This document shows, piece after piece, positions 1 to 8,089 of a DNA stretch of 64,000 nucleotides. The stretch covers positions 224,653 through 288,652 of the forward strand of contig NZ_LMFO01000030.1 in the NCBI RefSeq assembly GCF_001426865.1, given 5' to 3'. The DNA comes from Paenibacillus sp. Root52. Its GTDB lineage: Bacteria; Bacillota; Bacilli; Paenibacillales; Paenibacillaceae. A model generated the notes under the pieces. That model was given only the letters and a program-made list of their open reading frames with translations, made no database searches and was not told the origin of the DNA. Numbering within the stretch: the first letter of the stretch is position 1; each line of letters opens with the position of its first letter. The translations under genes and the position numbers were made by a program.

Positions 1-1743
1 CAAGAGGGCTCATTATACATTTCCATGGCGGCGGGTAACGGGGTGACCTTAAACAGTACGACGCATATCCAGATTCAATCGATGGGAGACGTTAACATTA
101 GCGGTGGGAATGTCTCGCTCAACGGGGCTGAGGGTCTCTTCATTCAAACAGCAACCGATCATGTGGAATTAGTCGAAGAGGTAAACGGCAAGAGTGAGAA
201 GGTGCTGCTTGAAGCAGAGATTCATCGTTCATTTGAGATGATTGAGTCGGCATTCGACCAAGCTTTAGCAAGCATGGGAGAAGCAGTATTGAAGCAAGAA
301 CGCTTAGCACGAAATTGGGAGCTTAGGCACCAAAGCGAACTGAATCGCAACATTGATGAAGGCAAGAGCTTGCTCCGCATGGTAGGAGATGTCGCAGACA
401 TCTTATATACAGGACTCGAAGGCCCCGATCAAGTCCGAGCCACGTATAGTAGCTTCAAAGATGGTGGATATGTCGGCCCGTTAGAGGAGAGGAATGCAAC
501 GTGGCAAGGTCTAGTCAAGACATGGGACTATGCAAGCGATGTGGTGACACTTCAAAAGTCTTGGGGTGAGCTCGGGAATGACGCCTTAGGGGTTGCGAGT
601 GAATTCATCACTCCTCTCATGAACCAGGCCAAAAAAGATCCGATCACCATGCTGACGTTCACTGAAGAAGAGAGTAAACAAGCGGGTGTCTCGGATGCGG
701 AAGCTAATTTAGCTCAGCTCGACATTGCGGGAATGGCGCTAGGAGGCAGTTCGCTAGTCAAGAAAAGCGCCATGAAAATCAATAAATTGGGACGTAAGTC
801 GGATCATGGAGATGGTTCGGGGCCAAAAGGTTTCCTTCATGGAGATGGAGATGGCCCAGACAGCACCAGTGCAGTATTAAAAGATGGGAAATTCAAGACC
901 AATGCGGCATTGCTTCCTCCATCTCTGAATGAGTTGGGCGAACTCATCGCTAAAGCGGTGGGGAAAATGACGGAAGGTGCTGCGGCCAGTATTCCGTGGC
1001 GCATTAGGTACGTACAATTACCTGACGGTGGGAACGTACCAGTCATTATGAAGATGGACAGACAGGGTTCATCAGGTAACCGTAAGGAAGACCTCAAGGG
1101 TGGAACTGAGGGGACGGGTAATGTTGTACAGACACCAAGGACTGGACCAGAATGGGAGGAGTATTTCCGTTCAAAATATGGTAATGGAAATGTAGACTGG
1201 AAAACTAGTTCTGAGTACAAGCTATATGGTGAAAAGTATATTCCTTATACACCTAAAATCAGACCCAATGCTGTGATCACCAAACCTTCGTTACCTTCGG
1301 GAGGGAAACCAGAAGGGAATTATGCTGAGATTCCACCAAAAGGTGATAGAGGATTAGAAAGACAAAATGAATCTGCTAATGTACTTGCCGAACAAGGATA
1401 TCGGACTGTAATGCTTGATGAAGTTCCAAATGGAAGTGGTTTCGATGGAAATGGCTACGGTATTAATCCTGATAAAAGTCCAGACTTCATAATAGAGGGC
1501 CAAGTGTTTGATTGTTATGCTCCTGAATCAACTAATCTAAGTACTATTAGTAAAATGCTCAGAGATAAAACCACAAATCAAGCAAGGAGAATAGTGTTGA
1601 ATTTAAATGATTATCCTTTTGAAAAAAGAACTGAACTTATAGAGTTTATATTAGGTCAGACTCACAAGGATTTAAAACATTTAAATGAACTATTAGTCAT
1701 TGAAGGCCGTCAAGTAACTAGAGCATACTGGAGGTATAAGTAA
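1..1743 (+). CDS. VgrG-like spike protein with C-terminal CdiA-type tRNase-like toxin tip (5' end outside window)
   Basis: The frame is open at base 1 (reads QEGSLYIS before the first Met at 25), so the gene starts upstream. The first ~60 residues look like the tail of a VgrG/gp5-type spike (HIQIQSMGDVNISGGNVSL), followed by a helical linker and a Gly/Pro/Lys-rich junction around residues 260-450. The last ~110 residues (NPDKSPDFIIEG, QVFDCYAPES, RRIVLNLND, LLVIEGRQV) match from memory the pattern of CdiA C-terminal tRNase domains, which cleave tRNA in competitor cells. The next gene begins directly after the stop and is the expected immunity gene. This is a polymorphic-toxin architecture: conserved delivery part, exchangeable tip. 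A second truncated copy of the conserved part lies at 2519-2975. The toxin assignment rests on motif memory, not a search. Confidence 0.7.
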   Translation, partial: QEGSLYISMAAGNGVTLNSTTHIQIQSMGDVNISGGNVSLNGAEGLFIQTATDHVELVEEVNGKSEKVLLEAEIHRSFEMIESAFDQALASMGEAVLKQERLARNWELRHQSELNRNIDEGKSLLRMVGDVADILYTGLEGPDQVRATYSSFKDGGYVGPLEERNATWQGLVKTWDYASDVVTLQKSWGELGNDALGVASEFITPLMNQAKKDPITMLTFTEEESKQAGVSDAEANLAQLDIAGMALGGSSLVKKSAMKINKLGRKSDHGDGSGPKGFLHGDGDGPDSTSAVLKDGKFKTNAALLPPSLNELGELIAKAVGKMTEGAAASIPWRIRYVQLPDGGNVPVIMKMDRQGSSGNRKEDLKGGTEGTGNVVQTPRTGPEWEEYFRSKYGNGNVDWKTSSEYKLYGEKYIPYTPKIRPNAVITKPSLPSGGKPEGNYAEIPPKGDRGLERQNESANVLAEQGYRTVMLDEVPNGSGFDGNGYGINPDKSPDFIIEGQVFDCYAPESTNLSTISKMLRDKTTNQARRIVLNLNDYPFEKRTELIEFILGQTHKDLKHLNELLVIEGRQVTRAYWRYK

Positions 1744-2244
1744 GTGGATTATTCGTTAAGTATTGGTTCTGATTTTCCTAAAGAAGAATTGAGCAAATTG
1801 CTGTATAGTATGTTATGCGAAGTATTATTTGTAGAATTAATTAATTATGAGGCAGAAGTATGGGACAGATCTTATACTCACAGCGTAAGTGTCGGTTGCA
1901 CATATTTTTCAATGAGCATTAATTTAGATGATGATGAGGACTATACAGAACGTTATCGGAAGGCAAATCTTGAAGCGTATGGTGTAGATACGAATGTTTT
2001 TATTAGTATTCAATTTAAAACGTATACGATTGAAATCGGATGGCTAAAACTACTTGAAGTCGTTGGAAGACTATTGAATTTAAACAATCTGGATTTGGTT
2101 GTTGAGGATCAAACTGCGTGCCCTCTATTTAAAAGAATTAAAGGGCGTTTGATTATTAATAGCAATTTAGATTATAGAGCATGGTATCTGACAAAAGAAA
2201 ATCTAGCACTATTGAATTATCCATATGAAGAGGGGATGGTGTAA
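1744..2244 (+). CDS. probable immunity protein for the upstream toxin
   Basis: A 166-aa acidic protein with no signal peptide. Its GTG start follows the toxin TAA directly, and a GGAGG site inside the toxin's last codons (1730-1734) gives nine-base spacing. Position immediately 3' of a toxin tip is the usual place for the cognate immunity protein. The N-terminus (MDYSLSIGSDFPKEELSKLL) is clearly related to the start of the broken gene at 6985 (MDFRLSVAFDLSKEALRKIL), so an immunity paralogue exists 5 kb away. The pattern recalls SitI3-type immunity proteins, but this is unverified. Translation is probably coupled to the toxin gene. Confidence 0.65.
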   Translation: MDYSLSIGSDFPKEELSKLLYSMLCEVLFVELINYEAEVWDRSYTHSVSVGCTYFSMSINLDDDEDYTERYRKANLEAYGVDTNVFISIQFKTYTIEIGWLKLLEVVGRLLNLNNLDLVVEDQTACPLFKRIKGRLIINSNLDYRAWYLTKENLALLNYPYEEGMV

Positions 2245-2363
2245 GGATCAGGAGTATATAAGATAATACCTTCCTATTATTTTAGCGGTTGATTTCAATT
2301 AAACATAACTCATGTAATAACAAATAAAGATTTCTCCATTTCAGTTGTACGCACATCAACTGC

Positions 2364-2501
2364 TTAAGTTTATAAATTAAATAATGCTATTCCGTTACAT
2401 TTAATAGGTCGATTATGGTCAGATACCACCATTTAAGTTTATAAATTAAATAATGCTATTCCGTTACATTTAATAGGTCGATTATGGTCAGATACCACCA
2501 T
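2364..2501 (+). repeat. 69-bp tandem direct repeat, two exact copies
   Basis: Copy 1 is 2364-2432 and copy 2 is 2433-2501, both starting TTAAGTTTATAAATTAAATA and ending GATACCACCAT, with no mismatch seen. The unit contains the ascending arm of the downstream terminator. Only copy 2 is followed by the descending arm and T-run, so copy 1 is an interrupted duplicate. A diverged single copy lies at 7583-7718. Confidence 0.9.
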
Positions 2502-2518
2502 GATTGACTTGTTTTTTT
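2475..2518 (+). terminator. intrinsic terminator of the toxin/immunity unit
   Basis: A 13-bp stem with three G-U pairs (AGGTCGATTATGG with CCATGATTGACTT) is followed by seven T. It lies 230 bp after the immunity gene. The last T of the T-run is followed within a base by a fragment of spike coding sequence, which marks a recombination joint. Confidence 0.75.
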
Positions 2519-2975
2519 GTGCCCGAGCCTGGTGCAAAGGTGAAACTGTATTTTCCTAGTGCTGAAGAAGATGAAGCGATGGTCATGCAATCGGTTCGGG
2601 AGGAGCCCAAGGAAGCAACGCATGCCGCAAAAAGCAGCAAGGTGATGCACAAGAGGGCTCATTATACATTTCCATGGCGGCGGGTAACGGGGTGACCTTA
2701 AACAGTACGACGCATATCCAGATTCAATCGATGGGAGACGAAAATGTCTCGCTCACCGGGGCTGAGGGTCTCTTCATTCAAACAGCAACCGATCAGGTGG
2801 AATTAGTCGAAGAGGTAAACGGCAAGAGTGAGAGGTGCTGCTTGAAGCAGAGATTCATCGTTCAATTGAGATGATTGAGTCGGCATTCGACCGAGCTTTA
2901 GCAAGCATGGGAAAAGCAGTATTGAAGCAAGAACGCTTAGCGCGAAATTGGGAGCTTAGGCACCAAAGCGAACTG
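2519..2975 (+). pseudogene. truncated, frameshifted second copy of the VgrG-like spike module
   Basis: From 2519 the frame reads VPEPGAKVKLYFPS and SVREEPKEA, typical of the domain preceding the tail of a VgrG-like spike. From 2650 the DNA is nearly identical to bases 1-326 of the window. Differences include a 15-bp in-frame deletion near 2739, a one-base deletion at about 2833 (GAGAGGTGC against GAGAAGGTGC) that breaks the frame, and a frame change between 2600 and 2650. Homology ends at 2975, just where the delivery part would give way to the linker and tip. There is no start codon of its own; it abuts a terminator. It is best read as a displaced or orphan cassette, a possible donor for recombination. 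Confidence 0.8.
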
Positions 2976-2997
2976 GGTCAGATAAATTATAAAAAGG

Positions 2998-3411
2998 TTG
3001 AGGAAGTCAATAGAACGTATGGCGCTGGCTAACCAAATGATGATTTTGGCGGCTAAAATAAGTCCGGCAATGGATCTGGAGGAAATGGATGTGATCCAGA
3101 CGGAAATTGCCTTGCTTCGAGAACAGCATGATGCATTGCCTACGGTGGAGGACATAGCAAATGAAAGAATAACAAGTGAAAAGCTGATAGATTTGGTTCA
3201 TGCAATTGATGAAATGATGATTCAGACGGGGAAACTTATGGAAACTTTGGACGAAGATCATCCTGACCGGGTAAGTTTAAATGGTGAAATATTAGGTTTG
3301 AGAAGGGCGCAAACGGCTGTGAGGAAGTTTCATACAGGAAATAATAAAGGGGAAGAAGTGATGGATGAAAAATTAACTTTTGATGAGATATTATTTCATC
3401 CAGGAGCGTGA
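2998..3411 (+). CDS. hypothetical helical protein, possibly a remnant
   Basis: A 137-aa frame beginning at TTG 2998, with a weak upstream site; ATG 3019 or 3040 are alternatives. It is predicted all-helical and acidic, with heptad-like stretches (EIALLREQHDAL, LVHAIDEMMIQTGKLMETL). It directly follows the point where homology of the broken spike module ends. It may therefore be linker or tip material of the truncated cassette rather than an independent gene. I recognise no family. Coding character is plausible, with no stops over 400 bp and acceptable codon use, but expression is doubtful. Confidence 0.35.
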   Translation: MRKSIERMALANQMMILAAKISPAMDLEEMDVIQTEIALLREQHDALPTVEDIANERITSEKLIDLVHAIDEMMIQTGKLMETLDEDHPDRVSLNGEILGLRRAQTAVRKFHTGNNKGEEVMDEKLTFDEILFHPGA

Positions 3412-3608
3412 ACAGATACAACAGTAGCAGATTCAACAACGTTTATGTGATCAGGCTAGGACTCAGAGTAGAAATGCAACACAAAACCAGGATCAAGAAC
3501 GCTAAGTTTGAAATGTATTTAGTCTTGTTACTCTCGTCCTATCGTTACTCTTGTCTAAATTATTTTAAAATAATTCACTTAGAATACAATCTAAAGGAGT
3601 TATTACAC

Positions 3609-4073
3609 ATGAAGAAAAGCAACATCATTTTTATATTAGCGATTATACTAATATTAGGTGGAAGTTTGTTTGCAAAGAATTTGTATGATAAGAAATCTAA
3701 TGAGGATACTCTTGATAATTTAGTTTTGGATAAGATCGCTGGTAATACAATCACTTCAATCGATATAGCTCATTATCTGGAAAATGATATATCAACAGAA
3801 AAAACAGTGACGGATCCAAATGAAATCAAAGCAATTATAGAAGAATTCGAAAACAAGAGAGTGGAAAAGTCATCGAGTCTAAAAGAAGTGGATAAAGAGG
3901 AGTCCTATAGTCTCCATTTAAAAACGGAACAAGGTACTATTTTCATTATCATACTCTATGCTAACAATTATACTCTCTTATTTAATGAAATTTCTAACAT
4001 AAATAAAGATGGCACGTACAAGATGATTGATTCAATAAACAAAGATAAGATTGTAGAAATGTTCAATCCATAA
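3609..4073 (+). CDS. hypothetical membrane-anchored or secreted protein
   Basis: A 154-aa protein starting at ATG 3609, chosen because AAAGGAG lies at the right distance upstream; the longer frame to 3408 has no such site. Residues 1-22 (MKKSNIIFILAIILILGGSL) form an uncleaved anchor or signal peptide. The rest is a Lys/Glu-rich extracytoplasmic domain with alternating strands (SYSLHLKTEQGTIFIIILY) typical of small Firmicute extracellular domains. I do not recognise the family. A strong terminator follows at once. It lies in the toxin region, but nothing links it to toxin function. Confidence 0.6.
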   Translation: MKKSNIIFILAIILILGGSLFAKNLYDKKSNEDTLDNLVLDKIAGNTITSIDIAHYLENDISTEKTVTDPNEIKAIIEEFENKRVEKSSSLKEVDKEESYSLHLKTEQGTIFIIILYANNYTLLFNEISNINKDGTYKMIDSINKDKIVEMFNP

Positions 4074-4101
4074 ATGATGTACGTTCTCCAAACATTTGTT
4101 G

Positions 4102-4140
4102 TAATTCAAAAAGCTCTCCAGAGGAGAGCTTTTTGAATTA
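4102..4140 (+). terminator. intrinsic terminator, perfect hairpin
   Basis: An 18-bp perfect inverted repeat (AGCTCTCC loop AGA GGAGAGCT, extended by AATTCAAAA/TTTTGAATT) is followed by TTTT. It ends the gene at 3609 and can act in both directions. Confidence 0.85.
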
Positions 4141-4149
4141 TTTTAAGTA

Positions 4150-4333
4150 TTAAGCGTCCAACCATCCGCTTCGTTTGTCATAGGCTGCAAGCATGACAGG
4201 TTTACCACTTTGTAATCGAATGATATCTCCGCGATTATTGAACTCAATAAATGGGACACGATATCGAATCATAGTGAAATTTGGATTTCGGTCAAAGTAT
4301 TGAAGCATTCTATCTAGTAAGTTCCTCGATCCC
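4150..4333 (-). pseudogene. 3' fragment of an unrecognised gene
   Basis: On the minus strand an open frame of about 60 codons (MLQYFDRNPNFTMIRYRV, FIEFNNRGDIIRLQSGKP, ending RSGWLDA) stops at 4150-4152. Upstream it is broken by stops and frame changes; a neighbouring frame reads QERFQIMKKVAAEGLIKKG. The protein-like composition suggests a decayed gene next to the IS remnant. I cannot name the family. Confidence 0.4.
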
Positions 4334-4393
4334 CTTTTTAATCAGACCTTCAGCTGCTACTTTTTTCATGATCTGAAATCTTTCTTGTTTGCT

Positions 4394-4682
4394 TCATTCT
4401 TCCAGATGACCAAGCACTCTTTGAAGCAACTCATTCTCCTGTTTCAGGTTTGTACATAGCCCTCTTAATCCAAGTATTTTTACGTTGACCTCGCTGATCC
4501 ATCAGTCCAAACTCACCTTGTTCTCGATATTTTCGCATCCAGCATTTCATTTGTCCTGGGTCATGAATCCCCAAATATTCATTAATCTTTCGATAAGTCC
4601 ACCCCTCAACCGTATGCAGACGAATAGCCTAATTTTTTATCTTCTCCGAATACGGTTTAAACCGTTGTCCCTTAATCGCCAT
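4394..4682 (-). pseudogene. decayed IS3-family OrfA (helix-turn-helix transposase subunit)
   Basis: Reading from ATG at 4682 the product begins MAIKGQRFKPYSEKIKN and meets a TAG at codon 18 (4629-4631). It continues in the same frame with AIRLHTVEGWTYRKINEYLG and MRKYREQGEFGLMDQRG, the helix-turn-helix region of IS3/IS150-type OrfA. A frame change follows and the leucine-zipper end (LKQENELLQRVLGHLEE) closes with TGA at 4394. No usable OrfB follows, so the element is inactive. Its presence supports past rearrangement here. Confidence 0.75.
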
Positions 4683-4777
4683 AAAAAATACACCCCCTAG
4701 AATTTCATCGGCTAAATCCAGAAATTTTTCCAATTTCTATTCTATGGGGTGCCTTCAAAGTGGGTAGCTTTGCAATG

Positions 4778-4811
4778 CGGCTAATTTCAATCGTTTGATT
4801 GAAATTAGCCG
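4778..4811. repeat. perfect inverted repeat without T-run
   Basis: CGGCTAATTTCAATC, loop GTTT, GATTGAAATTAGCCG: a 15-bp perfect stem. It lies between the IS remnant and the 3' end of the minus-strand gene at 4928. It has no clear T-run on either strand, so it could be a weak terminator, a protein site or an old element end. Confidence 0.55.
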
Positions 4812-4927
4812 TGGTCGCCCGCCCACCTTTTTAGACAAGTGAAGATGTTACAGCATCGTGGCTTTATCCAATTTGTTCAATGCGGTAATTAATTGTGGAA
4901 TCTCATATGAAGAATATCTGATAATAC

Positions 4928-6724
4928 TTAGTTAGCGCCGAGCTTGTTTGCTTCACTCTTCACTATGTCTGCCAACTGTTTTACATGTTCCATAGTGGGG
5001 TTCAATTTTAATTGAACATCTTGCTTTGCTTTTACGATACTTTTTGCTAAATCTCTTAAACATCCCACTCGTTTGCCAATGATTCGCTCCTGGCTGTTGA
5101 ACACCGTCGTTCGAAGTGTTTCTTCACGTTGCATTCTCTTGTCCTCTATCGATTGTATGTGATGTGTAGTTTGAGCATGTTGAACGCCATAACCTGCCAG
5201 GATTGTGTACAGTTCATTTCGCTTAACCGTTGTCTTACTTTGTAATTTAGACTGATAACGTTGTAAAGACTGCTTAGCAGTATGTAATCTCTTGATTGCT
5301 AACTCCATTGCAAGCTGACGTCGAGAAGGTAGAAATTGACGACGGAACCAAGGAATCTTCATTATGCGAATCTTCACATTTTCCTGTAAAAAATTGATTT
5401 CATTAACGGCGGCTTGTATAATTTCAACGACTTGTCCGATAGGTATTTCTAATTCCATCCGGTTCTCCTGCCTAACACGTTCGAAGTCTTCACGTAAACG
5501 GGCTTGTTCCCTTAGTACGGTTAGCTTTATCTCTTTTTGTTTTGCTGTAGTCACTCTTTCAATATCTTTGGCCAGATTTTCAGTTTCTTCGTTTACCAGC
5601 GTATTTAGTTTTTCTGCTTCAGTTTCGTAGCGCTCGATGGCACTTTTGTAAGGAGCTCGCTTTACCTTATTTGAAACGAATCTTCCAAAGACTGCTCCAC
5701 TAATTCCTCCCACAACGGCTCCTACAGCCGTACCAACAGGGCCTATTGCTGACCCGATCACTGCTCCGGCTTTGGCTCCCGCAGCTCCTCCGACTCCCGT
5801 TCCAGCCGTATCCAGACTGATATTCTTAAGCGAGTGTGTGATTTCCGTCTTCCCTTCAGCTAAAAGTGAAGCTTCTCGCCAACCGGAAAGCAGTATGGTC
5901 AGAACAGGTAAGTGACTTCCTATAATGTCTGGGCTTCCTAAGAGTAGATCTGTAGCACGCTCAGTCTGAGATATAACATCTGCGTTATTCAAGGCACTAT
6001 CTACGATAACCAGGTGTTCTTGTCCGGAGCTGAGAGCAGTCATCATTTGATCGATACCATCTGTGGTGTTTAGATAAATAGTGTTTTCAGGTAGGTTTGC
6101 CATATCACCAGGAACTAAAACTGGAATATCAGGGTATTTTGCAAAGTGTTCACCCAAACTCGAATATTCAGAGACCAATTTGACGTTTACTTCATGACCG
6201 CCAACCAAAAGATCCCAACCGATCTGATTAGATGCATCAGGCCATTCAACAGAAACACCTGCTGTCTCAAGGTGATCTGCAGCATAGACCTCTCCTATAT
6301 GTCCAGCAATTTTACTAATGCCTTGCTCACTCATGCCTGTCCAGAAAGAGTGCTGGTACTCTCCGATTTTCTGAGAAAGATCAGAGAAATTATCGAATTG
6401 TTGATTTGTCATCTTCTCCATGCCGGTATACACATACTCGTCCACTTGAAAGAAATCTTGTACTAAATCAAATCCGTACAATGACGCCGCTTCAAAACCA
6501 GCGAAATAAGCAAATTTATTCTCATAAAAGTTAATTATTTTGTTGTTCAGTTTTGTTGGATGCTTGCGAGGATTAGAAGCTGAACTTGTCGATTTTTTCC
6601 TCGAATGAACTATTATTGCACGATGATCGTAGGGAATAGGCAAGTAGTTGCGACTTAGAAGCTGAATATCATTGCCTGATGTCATTCGTTGATATAGTCT
6701 TGATGGTATTATGTAATTTCTCAT
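4928..6724 (-). CDS. large protein with nuclease-like motif, glycine-zipper membrane domain and helical C-terminus
   Basis: A 598-aa product. The ATG at 6724 is preferred because AAGGAG lies seven bases upstream; an ATG ten codons earlier has none. Residues 139-190 resemble a PD-(D/E)xK core: Glu145 in a helix (GHIGEVYAADHL), then Asp171 (IGWDLLVGG) and N180-V-K182 on the following strand. The usual E/Q-x-K is N-x-K here, so activity is uncertain. Residues 309-348 are a long glycine zipper (GVGGAAGAKAGAVIG, GAVVGGISGAVFG) that could insert into membrane. Residues 360-598 are charged, helical and coiled-coil-like. There is no signal peptide. It sits alone between an IS remnant and immunity remnants. 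A defence or toxin effector is possible but not shown; I recognise no named family. Confidence 0.6.
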   Translation of the reverse strand: MRNYIIPSRLYQRMTSGNDIQLLSRNYLPIPYDHRAIIVHSRKKSTSSASNPRKHPTKLNNKIINFYENKFAYFAGFEAASLYGFDLVQDFFQVDEYVYTGMEKMTNQQFDNFSDLSQKIGEYQHSFWTGMSEQGISKIAGHIGEVYAADHLETAGVSVEWPDASNQIGWDLLVGGHEVNVKLVSEYSSLGEHFAKYPDIPVLVPGDMANLPENTIYLNTTDGIDQMMTALSSGQEHLVIVDSALNNADVISQTERATDLLLGSPDIIGSHLPVLTILLSGWREASLLAEGKTEITHSLKNISLDTAGTGVGGAAGAKAGAVIGSAIGPVGTAVGAVVGGISGAVFGRFVSNKVKRAPYKSAIERYETEAEKLNTLVNEETENLAKDIERVTTAKQKEIKLTVLREQARLREDFERVRQENRMELEIPIGQVVEIIQAAVNEINFLQENVKIRIMKIPWFRRQFLPSRRQLAMELAIKRLHTAKQSLQRYQSKLQSKTTVKRNELYTILAGYGVQHAQTTHHIQSIEDKRMQREETLRTTVFNSQERIIGKRVGCLRDLAKSIVKAKQDVQLKLNPTMEHVKQLADIVKSEANKLGAN

Positions 6725-6984
6725 AGTATCGCTCCTTGTTTTTCTGCCACTCATGGTTATTTAAATTGAAACTATGTGTTTTCTACTTGAAGTTATTTGG
6801 TTTGCTAATTTGTAAGTTTCGTCAAACCCAATCCTTTTGTATCTATTTTACTACAACTGGGTATATGTTCCTATATTTCTCTATCATCGCTACAATTCCG
6901 ACTTTATGTTTTTGTTTCTTTACATTTAGCAGTACATTTATCTGCAGGTCTTCAAGTAATAAGAGGTTATTGGAGGTTTAATTA

Positions 6985-7430
6985 ATGGATTTTAGGTTAT
7001 CTGTTGCTTTTGATTTGTCTAAAGAGGCGTTGCGAAAGATACTTTACGATATGATATATATATACGGTTCTAATGAATTAGGACAATTTAGTACAGATGT
7101 ATTTTTTCAAATTAACAATTTTTTCGTTAAAAACATAAGATTAATGATGCAGTATCAGACACTGATAGTAAGTCAAGACCTGTTTATAATACTTCGAAAG
7201 AAAGACAAGTTACTTTGCTTAACATTTTAAATAAAAATCTCCGTGAAATTAGTGATTTGTGCAAAAAAAGTAATATGGAAATGCCTACAGAGATGAAATT
7301 GACTTATGATGTATCTAAGAACAAATTAGATGCTCAGTACACTTACGAGATAAAATATACAAATGATCCTGAAAAATTATCTAGTCACATATTTGATGAT
7401 TGGTTCGAAGAAGTGGGCAGAAAGTTATAG
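6985..7430 (+). pseudogene. broken immunity-type gene, two fused remnants
   Basis: TTGGAGG and ATG 6985 are intact. The first ~30 residues (MDFRLSVAFDLSKEALRKIL) are homologous to the immunity protein at 1744. The frame ends at 7230, and the last 80 codons of protein-like sequence are in another frame from about 7131 (VYNTSKERQVTLLNILNKNL, MEMPTEMKLTYDVSKNKLDA, IFDDWFEEVGRKL) to the stop at 7430. That second part does not resemble the 1744 protein and may come from a different immunity family. The structure suggests deletion and fusion of two immunity genes. A terminator and the shared intergenic repeat follow, as after the first immunity gene. Confidence 0.55.
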
Positions 7431-7472
7431 TTTACAACCCAAACGACAAAATCGTGCAATACAACCAACAAC

Positions 7473-7513
7473 GCCACAATGCGAGCTAGCCGTCCGTGTT
7501 GTGGCCTTTTTTT
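7473..7513 (+). terminator. intrinsic terminator after the broken immunity gene
   Basis: The stem GCCACAA/TTGTGGC, extended imperfectly by GCG/CGT, is followed by seven T. It lies 40 bp after the stop at 7430. Confidence 0.7.
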
Positions 7514-7582
7514 ATCCACTATATGTATGACGGGTAGATGAGATAGATCACCCTCAGTGCCTAATGAAACCATCATTCAACC

Positions 7583-7718
7583 AATAACACATATAACCCA
7601 TGTAATACCCGTATAAAGATTTCTTCATTGCGGTTGTACGCACATCAAATGTTTTAATTTTATAAACGTTAATAACGCTATCCCGTTACATCAAACAGAT
7701 TAATTATGGTCAGATACC
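7583..7718 (+). repeat. diverged copy of the 2290-2500 intergenic sequence
   Basis: CATGTAATA, AAAGATTTCTTCATT, GGTTGTACGCACATCAA, CCCGTTACAT and ATTATGGTCAGATACC occur in the same order and spacing as at 2310-2497. This repeat therefore flanks the toxin region on both sides and follows an immunity-type gene each time. Confidence 0.8.
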
Positions 7719-7739
7719 CCATAATTAATCTGATTTTTT
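7696..7739 (+). terminator. intrinsic terminator closing the intergenic repeat
   Basis: A 14-bp perfect stem CAGATTAATTATGG / CCATAATTAATCTG with an eight-to-nine-base loop is followed by ATTTTTTA. It is the undisrupted form of the terminator at 2475-2518. Confidence 0.85.
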
Positions 7740-8089
7740 ATCTTCGTTTTTTTAATTAACTCGCAACTGTAGAATATTCCGCCCCGATAGAAAAGCTGTC
7801 TAAATCACCGAACCTCCTTTAATGGATAGATCGACTTGTCTAACTCGATGGGTCACTTTCCACTTGAACCCGCATGATAACATGAAGTTTTTTTAAGTGT
7901 CTACTTAAAAAGAAAATACCATTTTAAGGTACAATGTTTTTGTTCCCACAAATGAATAGATATTTAAAATATTTCTTATTCGCTCCGGTAATACGTAAAT
8001 CGCAATCAAACAGAAATCGAATATGCCTGATCACCTTGTCCTTGCGAATTCACCCATGATATATTGGAGAGATGTGAGGAGATGAGGAT
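7740..8089. other. gene-free stretch before exoA
   Basis: About 350 bp of AT-rich sequence without convincing open frames. It must contain the exoA promoter, but I see no clear -35/-10 pair and no other feature. Confidence 0.4.

Noticed and set aside
2364-2501. Tandem repeat as CRISPR-like array
   Set aside because: Two adjacent 69-bp units without spacers, containing a terminator arm; no cas genes.
3408-3608. N-terminal extension of the hypothetical protein starting at GTG 3408
   Set aside because: No ribosome site, odd composition, and a strong AAAGGAG directs initiation at ATG 3609 with a membrane anchor.
1-7740. Prophage
   Set aside because: Only a VgrG-like spike remnant and toxin/immunity pieces are present; no integrase, capsid, terminase or att sites in the window.
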